NCBI GenBank assembly: GCA_019359695.1
Contig: JAHHGV010000025.1
Location: 1 to 64,000 of the forward strand
Direction: 5' to 3'
Length of the DNA stretch: 64,000 nt
Source: Brasilonema angustatum HA4187-MV1
GTDB lineage: Bacteria > Cyanobacteriota > Cyanobacteriia > Cyanobacteriales > Nostocaceae
The position numbers were made by a program, and so were the translations under genes. Below are positions 9,843 through 18,326 of this stretch, piece after piece. How positions within the stretch are numbered: position 1 is the first letter of the stretch; the number at the start of each line of letters is the position of its first letter. The notes under the pieces were generated by a model. That model was not told the origin of the DNA. It made no database searches and saw nothing but the letters and a program-made list of their open reading frames with translations.

Positions 9843-10336
9843 GTAAGCGCAAATAGGACTGCTATATATTAATGTTAAAAATCTTTAGTATATTAAAAAT
9901 AATTCACACTTAATCTATCAAACCATTACTGCTTTGTTCCCCAAAAAAGTACAAATTTTATCTATCTGTAGATTGATCATAGATGCTTAAATAGAAAAAA
10001 TATTTCAGCCCACAGGACGATTCACCTTTGTAGTATTAAAAGTAGAAAAAAGATTAGGTTGAATCTTGACGAAATTGAAATGGTGGTCGCAACCAAGCTT
10101 TGAAACATAAAAGTACAGCTACTTTTTAACACTCTTGTTGGGCGAAATTAAAGCAGGCTTTTCTTTCAAAGTTAAGATTAGTTTGCAACCACTGCTCAAA
10201 ACTTTTTCGGTAGATACCAAATCAGGTAAGCTATAGTGTATCCAAGATTCATGACAGGCAGCGTCTATAATGCTACCCTGCCAATCTCTCAAACTATGCG
10301 TGTATTTTGGATAACCATTACTTTGGAGGAGTTTCA
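9843..10336. other. Intergenic region, no gene recognised
   Basis: AT-rich spacer between the chemotaxis operon and the stress island. No supported gene on either strand. The 3' part should hold the promoter of the secreted small protein at 10337. Confidence 0.4.
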
Positions 10337-10696
10337 ATGAAGAATATTGGTTTTGGTTTATCTGTGTTGCGTCCAGTACGGTTTCTGATTGTTGTATTCA
10401 CTTGTGCCTTGCTGATTTTCTCTAATGCGTTTCCTGCTGCTGCAATAGGTACCCAAAAGAGCAGTCCTGAAAAAGGTGAAACGCAGCTACTCGAAACTCA
10501 GAAAGAAACTGACAAAGCCACTGCAAAACCACCTCTTGGATTGGAAGAGACAACAAAAAAAGCAAACGAGGGACTGAACGAGATTCAGGGTTCGGCGGAT
10601 GTTAATAAAATGAATCGTCCTGATAATTCCCCGGCTGCAACTTCGGCGGAAGATAAAGTTGAGGGTTTTTTGGAAAAAATCACAGGTAAGAAGTAA
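10337..10696 (+). CDS. Small secreted or membrane-anchored protein, low-temperature-induced-like
   Basis: 119 residues from the ATG at 10337, chosen because GGAGGA at 10325-10330 precedes it. The N-terminus is basic and then strongly hydrophobic (FLIVVFTCALLIFSNAFPAAA), a signal peptide with an Ala-rich cleavage site. The rest is hydrophilic, Lys/Glu/Thr-rich and probably disordered, ending EDKVEGFLEKITGKK. Similar small exported proteins in cyanobacteria are annotated as low-temperature-induced, but I cannot name the family with certainty. Its position beside dps and other stress genes supports a stress-response role. Confidence 0.75.
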   Translation: MKNIGFGLSVLRPVRFLIVVFTCALLIFSNAFPAAAIGTQKSSPEKGETQLLETQKETDKATAKPPLGLEETTKKANEGLNEIQGSADVNKMNRPDNSPAATSAEDKVEGFLEKITGKK

Positions 10697-10925
10697 GCAT
10701 AATTTCCTACTTTCCATACCTTTTCATTAAACCAAGGTGTAGTTTTTCAATTTGGGTGTAACAAATAATTGTTGCTCAATGTTCTCGGGTTTTGAGCAGT
10801 TAATTTTTGATTTCACCATTGGGTAGACATCTCGATTTGTAGATTGAGATGTCTATTTATATTTAGTTATAAAAAACAATCTTTCCTTAGATTGATGAGG
10901 GTACGAGTTTAATTTGTAAAGGTTA

Positions 10926-11495
10926 ATGAAGAAGCGAGCTAAGGGACTTAAAGTTATGCGCAAGTTAAACATTGGTTTGACAGATGAACAGCGTCAAGGT
11001 GTAATTGATCTGTTGAACAAAGATTTGGCAGATGCCTATCTGCTGTTGGTAAAAACTAAAAAGTTCCACTGGGACGTGGTCGGACCTCAATTCCGCTCTC
11101 TTCATCAGCTTTGGGAAGAGCACTACCAAGTACTGACTGAAAATATCGATTCTGTAGCTGAGCGAGTGCGTGCTTTGGGTGGTTATCCTATTGGCACAAT
11201 GGAAGGATTTCTCAAAGTTGCCAGTCTCAAGGAAGCAGGTGGTAACGTTCCCACAGCAACTGGTATGGTCACTCGATTGGTGGAAGACCATGAGCAGATT
11301 ATTCGCAATTTGCGGGATCATATAGATCAGTCCAGTGAGAAATTCCATGACGAGGGAACTGCTGACTTCCTAACTGGATTGATGGAAGGGCATGAAGAGA
11401 TGGCTTGGATGCTACGCTCATTTATTGAAGGGCAAGACCTACAGTCAGATGGTTCACAGGCGTTAGGACAAACAAAAACTCCTGTAGGTGTATAA
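10926..11495 (+). CDS. dps: Dps-family ferritin-like DNA-protection protein
   Basis: 189 residues, with the four-helix Dps signature FHWDVVGPQFRSLHQLWEEHY and, further on, NIDSVAERVRALGGYPIGT. These contain the His, Asp and Glu ligands of the inter-subunit ferroxidase site. Dps proteins form dodecamers that oxidise and store iron with peroxide and shield DNA in stress. The start at 10926 has AAAGG just upstream; an internal ATG at 10956 (MRKLNIGL) is a possible alternative that would trim a basic N-terminal extension (MKKRAKGLKV). In some Dps proteins such a tail contacts DNA, so the choice matters. The gene is monocistronic in appearance. Confidence 0.92.
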   Translation: MKKRAKGLKVMRKLNIGLTDEQRQGVIDLLNKDLADAYLLLVKTKKFHWDVVGPQFRSLHQLWEEHYQVLTENIDSVAERVRALGGYPIGTMEGFLKVASLKEAGGNVPTATGMVTRLVEDHEQIIRNLRDHIDQSSEKFHDEGTADFLTGLMEGHEEMAWMLRSFIEGQDLQSDGSQALGQTKTPVGV

Positions 11496-11737
11496 TCTGT
11501 GTTGGCGATACAGCATAAATTCAGTCAACAGTAAAGAGTTTTGCGGCGTATGGTGAGACAACCTGCCGCTTTGAAGGCAGATTGTCACCCAATCAAAGAT
11601 ACGCTCGCTCCCTCCCTCCCTCAGTAATAACTAATAGAGCTAAGGTGTGAATTTAAATTGGCAGATTGAGGTATGAGTAAATTTCTTGCATCTACCCCCT
11701 CAGTCTGTCAACTGGAAAAGCAAAAAGGAGTGTTCAA

Positions 11738-12505
11738 GTGGCAGAAGGATATAAGGCAGAGCGTACTATCTCAGCTATTTTTAAAGAGCAAAAGCAAGTT
11801 GATGACGTTATTCGGCGTTTATTAGACCGGGGTGTGTCCAGAGACCATATTTCGGTTATGGGCAGAAATTTTCAATCAGAAACCCGAATTGCTGGTTTTA
11901 TTAGCAAAAGAGACGTCATACTGGGAGGTTTGAGAAGCGGAGCAATCTTTGGTTCCTTATTCGGTTCCTTCCTCAGCTTGCTCACAGGTGTAGGCGTACT
12001 GTTTATTCCCTTTGTCGGTCCAATTGTCGCAGCAGGTCCCATTGGTGCAGTGCTGTTAGGAGCTGCAAGTGGTGCGATCGCCGGAAGTGCAGGTGCAGGT
12101 TTAGTATCTGTTTTGACTACATTGGGAATGCCAGAAGACAAAGCAGCAGTTTACCAAACCCGCTTAGAGGCTGGTGAATTCTTACTGATGGCAGAAGTGC
12201 CAGGAGATCGCTCTGGAGAATACCAAATCCTGATTGAAAGTGCTGGTGGTGAAGAAGTCAACACAATTGAACAAGCGCTACCTCGTGCTTGTGCTGGTGG
12301 CTGCAACGGTCCAGAGGATTTATCTCCAGAAATTCGCTCTCATCTTTCTACTGAAGCGCAGCGTACATTCATTGAACGTTATAACACTGCAATAAAAGAG
12401 ACAAATGATGAATCTAAGGCTGAACAAGCAGCCTGGGAAACTATTCATCAACAATATGATGAAGATGAAAATGGTGTCTGGTCAAAGGCAAAAACAACTG
12501 TTTAG
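11738..12505 (+). CDS. Stress protein with YflT/GSP17M-like N-terminus, glycine-rich hydrophobic core and ChaB-like C-terminus
   Basis: GTG start with AAGGAG at about 11725. Residues 1-60 ([25 protein letters not shown]) match the general-stress 17M-like domain. Residues ~65-130 are a Gly/Ala-rich hydrophobic stretch, probably two membrane hairpins ([20 protein letters not shown] and [19 protein letters not shown]). The C-terminus ([40 protein letters not shown]) is ChaB-like. Cyanobacterial proteins of this layout are known only as stress-associated. Two TGAGTCA heptads follow the stop at 12516-12529. Confidence 0.8.
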   Translation: MAEGYKAERTISAIFKEQKQVDDVIRRLLDRGVSRDHISVMGRNFQSETRIAGFISKRDVILGGLRSGAIFGSLFGSFLSLLTGVGVLFIPFVGPIVAAGPIGAVLLGAASGAIAGSAGAGLVSVLTTLGMPEDKAAVYQTRLEAGEFLLMAEVPGDRSGEYQILIESAGGEEVNTIEQALPRACAGGCNGPEDLSPEIRSHLSTEAQRTFIERYNTAIKETNDESKAEQAAWETIHQQYDEDENGVWSKAKTTV

Positions 12506-12575
12506 CAAATAGTTATGAGTCATGAGTCATGAATAAAATATTCTAGACTTTTGACTCCTAAGTTTGACCTATTTT

Positions 12576-12998
12576 TCAAGGCAATTTATAACTAGTCACT
12601 CTTATTGTTAACTGACCTTGGCGCGGATCACGCTTAAAGATAAACGCTCCTTGTTCTTTTTCACCACTAGATAAAAAGTCAATCTGTATATCCCCCGTTT
12701 CTTTTACTTCGCCGTTAATTTCCAACTGGGCCATAATCTGAACAGATTCGGCTGTTTCTCCTCCAGTATTAACTACCTCGAAGGGAATATAAAATTGTCC
12801 ATCAGCTTCCCGAATTGTCTTGTTACTAACACCAAGGACAGGAGGTTGATGTTTTTCGTTGAGCCAAGTATAGCCTACCAAACTCACAATGACTGCCAGG
12901 ATCAATGAAGCAGCACCGAAAGTTATCCATTCTGCAAGTGTTCTTTTCGGTTGCTGTTGTTCTTTTTTGTGATCATTAGATTCATTTGCTTGACTCAT
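12576..12998 (-). CDS. TIGR02588-like membrane-anchored protein
   Basis: 140 residues from the ATG at 12998, preferred over an upstream in-frame codon because it overlaps the stop of the preceding gene as ATGA, a typical coupled start. There is a hydrophilic Lys/Gln-rich N-terminus, one transmembrane helix (ITFGAASLILAVIVSLVGYTWL), then a β-rich extracytoplasmic domain (FYIPFEVVNTGGETAESVQIMAQ). TIGR02588 proteins are typically found next to TIGR02587 proteins, as here. The function is unknown. Confidence 0.8.
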   Translation of the reverse strand: MSQANESNDHKKEQQQPKRTLAEWITFGAASLILAVIVSLVGYTWLNEKHQPPVLGVSNKTIREADGQFYIPFEVVNTGGETAESVQIMAQLEINGEVKETGDIQIDFLSSGEKEQGAFIFKRDPRQGQLTIRVTSYKLP

Positions 12999-13888
12999 AC
13001 TGCTAACCGTCCTGCTGCACCTCCGATACTCGCAGGTAATCCCAGCAGCAAAGTATATTCCAGCCAAATTGTCCAGGGATCGCTAAAGGTCAGCTTTTGA
13101 AAGAACCACAGCATAAAAGCTGCTGCTAGTAGCGACACTAAGTATGCCATAATAGTTTCGCTAAATGGTGTTTGGAAAATTCCTTGTTGCTGCCTGCGCT
13201 TTTGCTGATCTGAAAAACCTGCCTGAAACACAACGCCATAGGAAATAAGTATAGATGTAGCAATAATTGCTAAAAGCCAGGGCGGTGTTACCGCTGCTGC
13301 TAGCATAGGAATTTCGTCTGTTGGCGCGATGTTAAATGCAATGACAGTTGCACCAATCAAGGTTGCACCTATATCGGCAAAGGTAGCGTGTAACTCATCA
13401 GGTTTCCTTCCGCTTTCGTCGCTTGCTTGATAACCCGTTCGCCCTTGCCCATCAGCATCACGAGTATCTCCTAATAACTGGTTTGCTAATGCCACGCCTA
13501 AGGTAAATGGTACACCTTCAAAGACGATTTTACCCAAAGCTTCCTTCATCGAAGTTTCAGGTGTTAGTTCTTGCATTAACAGCAGCATTAAGGCGGAGCA
13601 AACCAATCCAATTCCCATTGCTTCTATAGTATCTGTGAGTGATCCATAGGGTGGAGAGTTTCGTTTACTTCTACGAAAACCTTCTGTCCGGTTCAGCAAG
13701 AAAACTACCAGAAACATCAAGGCGATCGCCAACATGATCATTGATGGTTTTGCCAGTGATCCTATCCACCAAACCTCCATTGTGTAGAGCAAAGGGATAC
13801 CAAATAGAAAGCCTCCACAAGCACCCCGAATAATATCATTAATATCGTTTTTCCAGACATTTTTCCGGCGCTTTCTTCCGATACTCAT
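12995..13888 (-). CDS. TIGR02587/DUF2391-like integral membrane protein
   Basis: 297 residues with about seven hydrophobic segments, starting after a basic N-terminus (MSIGRKRRKNVWKND). The first half carries GGFLFGIPLLYTMEVWW, the family signature region, and the second half LEYTLLLGLPASIGGAAGRLAV. It is upstream partner of the TIGR02588-like gene; the two overlap by four bases and should be co-translated and perhaps form a complex. No function is established for the family. It lies in a block of stress genes. Confidence 0.83.
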   Translation of the reverse strand: MSIGRKRRKNVWKNDINDIIRGACGGFLFGIPLLYTMEVWWIGSLAKPSMIMLAIALMFLVVFLLNRTEGFRRSKRNSPPYGSLTDTIEAMGIGLVCSALMLLLMQELTPETSMKEALGKIVFEGVPFTLGVALANQLLGDTRDADGQGRTGYQASDESGRKPDELHATFADIGATLIGATVIAFNIAPTDEIPMLAAAVTPPWLLAIIATSILISYGVVFQAGFSDQQKRRQQQGIFQTPFSETIMAYLVSLLAAAFMLWFFQKLTFSDPWTIWLEYTLLLGLPASIGGAAGRLAV

Positions 13889-14283
13889 AGTTTGTTAGTC
13901 ATAAATACTTGACTAAATACTTTTCTTTTTATGTAGATACTAATCTATCAGTAAGCTGTATAAACATCTCAGATTATATTTGCTCAACTGATTAACTATT
14001 TTTTTCTTAACAGTCTATATTTCTATCCTGAGTGTCCATAACTTATGAGGTGAAAACAATATCTCTAATTTTTTTATATACGTACTTACATTTAGAGTGT
14101 TGCATCTACCGTCAGATAGGATATTTGATGAATATATCTAAAATACTCTTTTGGTATGAGAGATTTAAAACAAAACTGCTTTTTATGTATACGCAATATC
14201 TTTCTTAAGATAGGTACACATCAAAGTTAAGTCTGATACTATATGAAGCATGCGCACATAATACCTAAAACTAGAGGTGTCAT
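13889..14283. other. Divergent intergenic region
   Basis: AT-rich spacer between the divergent TIGR02587 and csbD-like genes, presumably holding both promoters. No gene or strong structure recognised. Confidence 0.45.
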
Positions 14284-14478
14284 ATGAGTACTGAAGATAA
14301 AAGTGCTGAAAACAGAATAGAAGCAACAGCGAAAAACATCGAAGGCAAAATTCAAGAGGTAATTGGTAATATAACAGGAGATCCAAAACAAAAAGCTGAG
14401 GGTAAAGCAAAGCAAGCAGAAGCTCAAGTTAGACACACTGCTGAAAACATCAAAGATGAACTGAAGAAAAATTTATAG
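14284..14478 (+). CDS. CsbD-family stress protein
   Basis: 64 residues, highly charged and helical: NRIEATAKNIEGKIQEVIGN, then GDPKQKAEGKAKQAEAQV and ENIKDELKKNL. This is the CsbD repeat pattern (K-x-Q-E-x-x-G-x-x-T-GD-x-x-x-x-x-GK). CsbD-like proteins are small, abundant, stress-induced proteins of unknown mechanism. A strong hairpin terminator follows at 14544-14581. The size is normal for the family. Confidence 0.88.
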   Translation: MSTEDKSAENRIEATAKNIEGKIQEVIGNITGDPKQKAEGKAKQAEAQVRHTAENIKDELKKNL

Positions 14479-14543
14479 AATAGTATATTCCTCTTGTCAT
14501 CCAACTGGGTAACGTCGTTAATTAACTAAAGGTTTTACGAAGT

Positions 14544-14581
14544 AAAAAACTCCACTGTTTTTATTCGCAGTGGAGTTTTTT
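14544..14581. terminator. Bidirectional Rho-independent terminator
   Basis: AAAAACTCCACTG and CAGTGGAGTTTTT flank a ten-base loop, with A-run and T-run on the two sides. It lies between the convergent csbD-like and GlsB/YeaQ-like genes and can serve both. Confidence 0.9.
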
Positions 14582-14656
14582 AGTAATTTTAAGCAAAAAA
14601 CAAAAAAGGTTAGCCCTAAGAATTTGGCTCTAACCATTCTTTTTACTGTCATTGAA

Positions 14657-14929
14657 TTAAACAGCACTGCGACGAGTAATTAAGCCCCAAATGAAGATAG
14701 CAACCATTGCTCCAATTACAGCAACAATTAAACCAGGAATACTTAAGGCGGCTGCGGTTAGTTGAAGGCTTCCAGTTTGTAAGAAGGTAACGAGACTGCC
14801 TCCAACAAAAGCTCCGATTATACCTAAGATCATTGTAGCGAGAATTCCACCACCTTGAGTACCAGGATAAATTGCCTTAGCAATTGCTCCTGCGATGAGA
14901 CCAAGAATTACCCAAGCAATAATGTTCAT
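14657..14929 (-). CDS. GlsB/YeaQ/YmgE-family stress membrane protein
   Basis: 90 residues read from ATG at 14929 (MNIIAWVILGLIAGAIAKAIYPG); an in-frame TTG five codons upstream is possible but has no clear ribosome site. There are three hydrophobic helices with Gly motifs (GGGILATMILGIIGAFVGG), the hallmark of the transglycosylase-associated (YeaQ/GlsB) family of small inner-membrane proteins often induced by acid, salt or envelope stress. It converges on the csbD-like gene, fitting the local stress theme. Confidence 0.88.
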   Translation of the reverse strand: MNIIAWVILGLIAGAIAKAIYPGTQGGGILATMILGIIGAFVGGSLVTFLQTGSLQLTAAALSIPGLIVAVIGAMVAIFIWGLITRRSAV

Positions 14930-15794
14930 AACTGTATTTTTCAAATTTCTAACTATACAACGTATCTTATCAATATAAAATTGACTAGATCTTCTATCCT
15001 AAGTCCAATAACTGTTCTGTCGTAAGAGATAACTGTGATAAATTCTAGTATGACTTGCCTTTTGTTAAGACACTACATCTATTTCTTAAAGAGCAGCCAA
15101 TCTAATTGTAAAGTGTAGAGCAATACAATGTTTTTTGTTTCAAAGAGTTTTTGCTCAACTTGAGGAGTTGGATTGTTTAACGACTCAAGAAACTGTTCTG
15201 ATGACTGATATGATGAAACAAAGCACGCACGTTAGAGGAAGTGCAAAGTAGACACTTAGACACTTGGAACTGTTGTTAATCATTCAATCTGTTCTGAGAT
15301 TGTGACTGGGATGGGCAAAACTCTACAGTGCATTTCCTCTTGGAAGTAGGGTGCTGAGTGTGTGATTTAGATTGGGCTAATATGATAATTGACCGTTACA
15401 TAAATCATACTCAGAATTAGTCTAAGCTTATCAAAGCTATGCAACAAAGTCTGAGTTTCGTTTACTTCCTGCAACAGGACTGGCAACATTGGCGTTAACC
15501 AGTCCACAGGCTAACGCTGTCTAACTGACAGCTATTAAAAAATTGCTTTTGAGGGGCTACTTACTATCCTCTGTCTGTGGAGCTTGCACTAAGCCCCAAA
15601 GAAGTGCGCTGCGCAAACGGCTGTGGCACGTTTATCAAACGCCAGTTGTTTGCTGGAAGGGTTATCCTCTGACGGCACGGTTATTAACCGTTAATGTGTT
15701 GACTATATTAGCATCTTTTAGCTATACCTACTCAAAATTGACTATCTTTTCGGTTACAGTTCCATACCCTAGATAATCCAAAGTCGCGTATGCT
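14930..15794. other. Gene-poor stretch with an ORF remnant
   Basis: No intact gene. Apart from the signal-peptide-like fragment described separately (15438-15560), the DNA has stops in every frame. Short GC-rich repeat-like pieces occur around 15605-15625 (GTGCGCTGCGC). Confidence 0.5.
15438..15560 (+). pseudogene. Possible frameshifted remnant of a secreted-protein gene
   Basis: An ATG at 15438 opens a frame (MQQSL). After a +1 shift the sequence reads FRLLPATGLATLALTSPQANA, a good signal-peptide h-region and Ala-x-Ala site, followed at once by a stop and then LTAIKKLLL. This looks like a decayed N-terminus of an exported protein. No downstream homologous body was recognised, so the call is tentative. 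Confidence 0.3.
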
Positions 15795-16514
15795 TTATGC
15801 TACAAGACCGGAACGTAAAGCTCGAACGGCAGCTTGGGTACGATCATCGGCACAAAGTTTATTTAGGATGTTGCGAACGTGGGTTTTAACGGTACCAACT
15901 GTGATGTATAGTCTCTCAGCAATCTGTCCGTTACTACATCCTGCTACTATTAACTCTAGAATCTCCAGTTCTCGTTGTGTGAGTGGATAAGTTTCCAAAA
16001 CTTGCTCGTACTCTGATGGCAGCGCTTCGATTTTGACAGTTTTTGGCAGTTCAGATGGCTGATTTTCTGGAATACCTTGCCGCATTTGCTGCAACACCAC
16101 GTTGGCGATCGCCGGATCAATCCAGGAGTTTCCTGTGTGAGTCGCTTGAATTGCTTCCGTCAACTTATCTATGCTTGTATCCTTCATATAATAAGAGTCA
16201 GCTCCAGCTGCAAAAGCAGCAAGTACTGCATCTTCTGAATGATCCATCGTTAAAACAAGGATTTTGGTTGCTGAATCACCCGTCTGTTTTTGGAACTCTC
16301 TAAATCTTCGGGTAAGTTCAATTCCATCAATATCGGGCAAACCAATATCCACAACAGCTACATCTGGCTTAGCTGTTTCCAAAAGTTTTAATCCTTTTGT
16401 TCCATTTGGTGCTTCACCTATAACTCTAAGTGTGCTGCTCGACTGTAATGCAGCCTTTAGCCCCATTCTAGTCAAGTCATGATCCTCAATTAAAACAATA
16501 CTAATTTCACTCAT
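15795..16514 (-). CDS. NarL/FixJ-family response regulator (REC + LuxR HTH)
   Basis: 239 residues from the ATG at 16514 (MSEISIVLIEDHDLTRMGLK); an in-frame start 38 codons upstream exists but adds only non-conserved sequence. The receiver domain carries D56 in AVVDIGLPDIDG and the Lys in YYMKDTSI. The C-terminal LuxR helix-turn-helix (LTQRELEILELIVAGCSNGQIAERLYITVGTVKTHVRNIL) binds DNA. It is an orphan: no kinase is adjacent on its strand, although two REC-kinases lie 1.8 kb away in divergent orientation. Targets are unknown. Confidence 0.92.
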   Translation of the reverse strand: MSEISIVLIEDHDLTRMGLKAALQSSSTLRVIGEAPNGTKGLKLLETAKPDVAVVDIGLPDIDGIELTRRFREFQKQTGDSATKILVLTMDHSEDAVLAAFAAGADSYYMKDTSIDKLTEAIQATHTGNSWIDPAIANVVLQQMRQGIPENQPSELPKTVKIEALPSEYEQVLETYPLTQRELEILELIVAGCSNGQIAERLYITVGTVKTHVRNILNKLCADDRTQAAVRALRSGLVA

Positions 16515-17729
16515 AATTACACTCACTACTTTAGGGGACTGCATCTGTCGATATCTGACATTTTGCAGATTGTTTTTTTTATTTTCCAAAACCAAAGATA
16601 GATGATATTTTATCAAACTTGCATCCACCGATAGAAATAAGGAGTTTTCTCTCCTCTTGCTATTTTATACAGACAAATATCTTGTTTGGCATATATGGGT
16701 AATTTCTCAAAAATTTTCAAATATAGTCGGATAATTGTGCAAATTTCCACTAGTTCTCCTTGTGATAATGCATCCTCAATTGACTAGACGGATGAAATTT
16801 ATGAACTTTAACTACAGTTTATATTTTTCCTCATCAGTAAGTTAGAGTTAGTTATTTGTTACCAGTCTAAAACGAATAAATAACAACAAATGATTTTTTT
16901 TCTAAAATCATTATTAAAGTTAGTTGACAAAATAAGCCTTTAATGAATATAAATTATCAGTATACTTAGTCAATAGGCACACTACCGCCTGTTGCACAAG
17001 CAAGTGCATCAATGGAAGCTCTTATCAACGGCTTGCTAGCATAATCCTGAGTTGGCAGCACCCAAATTCAATTGTCTGATGAGAAGGAGCTGCACACCAT
17101 TGTGGCTCGTGAGTTCTAAAGCTGTGAGTTTTTTGTTAGTCATATGTAGTTCTGACTAATGGCTGAAGGCAGGTGTTTGAGTGTCAATTTATAATTGTAC
17201 TGAAAAATGCTCGGTACGTTATTTGACTACGGCTTTGTTCTGATTTCCACATAAACAATTATTTTTATGTTTGCGAGTCGTGTTTCTTGTTGTGCTTACT
17301 GCAATGACAGACTTACAGGATATCTCAAAAGTATCATTTTGTCATAATCAAGTGGAGCAAAGTCAGACTATTACTGCCAAGAGTTGTTTGTTCTTCTGGC
17401 TTCTCTTGAAGTATGAGTAGCGACTCCTAGCGCTTAGAACTTTATCCGATGCAAACTTCTCTGAGAGTACCCTTTCGTCACAAAGTATGACATTTTAGAC
17501 TTCAAAAGACATTTTCTTACAGGCAAATAAGTTGCAATTCATTTAAGTTGCACGTTTTCCATTAGGCTAACCTTTTGTGATTGATAGTTTGTCTTGACAG
17601 AATTAGCAAAAAAGAATGCAAATTAGATGAATTTCACCTAATTTGTCATCTGAAATTCCGGTGATTTATAGAAATCAGCTAGAGTGTGCGTAGAGCAGAT
17701 TGTATGAGATTAAAGGATATGTTAAAAAA
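16515..17729. other. 1.2-kb gene-poor region
   Basis: No intact gene is supported. Around 16973-17120 one frame reads LPPVAQASASMEALINGLLA, two stops, then STQIQLSDEKELHTIVAREF: a possible decayed coding sequence whose family I do not recognise. The remainder is AT-rich. Confidence 0.45.
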
Positions 17730-18115
17730 ATGATTAACATACTACTTGTGGAGGATGACGAACTCGATGTTGTGAATATGGAACGAGTCTTCAAAAAAGT
17801 TAAGGTCACAAACCCACTTTTTGTTGCTACCAATAAAATCGAAATATTAGCAATAATGAGAAACTAGCAAAAATTTCTGTCAAGCGATCCTTAATTTTGC
17901 TAAATTTGAATATGCTTGAAATGCGAGGTGTAGACTTACTTCAACAATTACGTTGCCATCCTCTATGGAAAACAACTTCTGTGGTAGTTATGATAACTTA
18001 AAACCAGGATAAAGAGGCGTAGAGACTTCTAAGCTAAATATATCGCAGCTATATCCTCAAACCTTTTACTTTCAATTGCTTGATTAAACTTATGGCAACA
18101 CTAAAAAAATATTGA
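17730..18115 (+). pseudogene. Rcp1-type response regulator pseudogene
   Basis: The start reads MINILLVEDDELDVVNMERVFKK, a perfect receiver N-terminus of the Rcp1 family, then VKVTNPLFVATN. It loses frame and meets a stop at about 17865. In another frame it continues LILLNLNMLEMRGVDLLQQLR (phospho-acceptor Asp replaced by Asn), with several stops, and ends SYILKPFTFN...LMATLKKY and a stop at 18113-18115. The whole receiver domain is thus traceable but broken by a frameshift and at least three in-frame stops. It lies directly upstream of two REC-kinase genes, the usual place of a functional partner. Confidence 0.85.
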
Positions 18116-18326
18116 ATATCGTGCAATATGCCGTAATCTACCAATTTTTCCGGAATTTTAAGTTTGAGGCGAGTAATTAATCGTTGCTAGTTATCAAATG
18201 TTGATTATGTTACCATCCGACAGCAACCATAAAATATAAAATAATTTCAACGTTATACATCTGCTGCCAAGAAATAAGAAATCATAGAAAGAAAAACAAT
18301 TTATTTAATGGCGATGGCTAAAAACA

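Noticed and set aside
14183-14436. Overlapping reading frames opposite the csbD-like gene
   Set aside because: They are antisense to a well-supported CsbD family gene and have Phe/Leu/Cys/Tyr-rich nonsense composition.
15543-15776. 77-codon frame in the 15-kb gap
   Set aside because: Crosses GC-rich repeat fragments and shows no conserved motif; considered chance.
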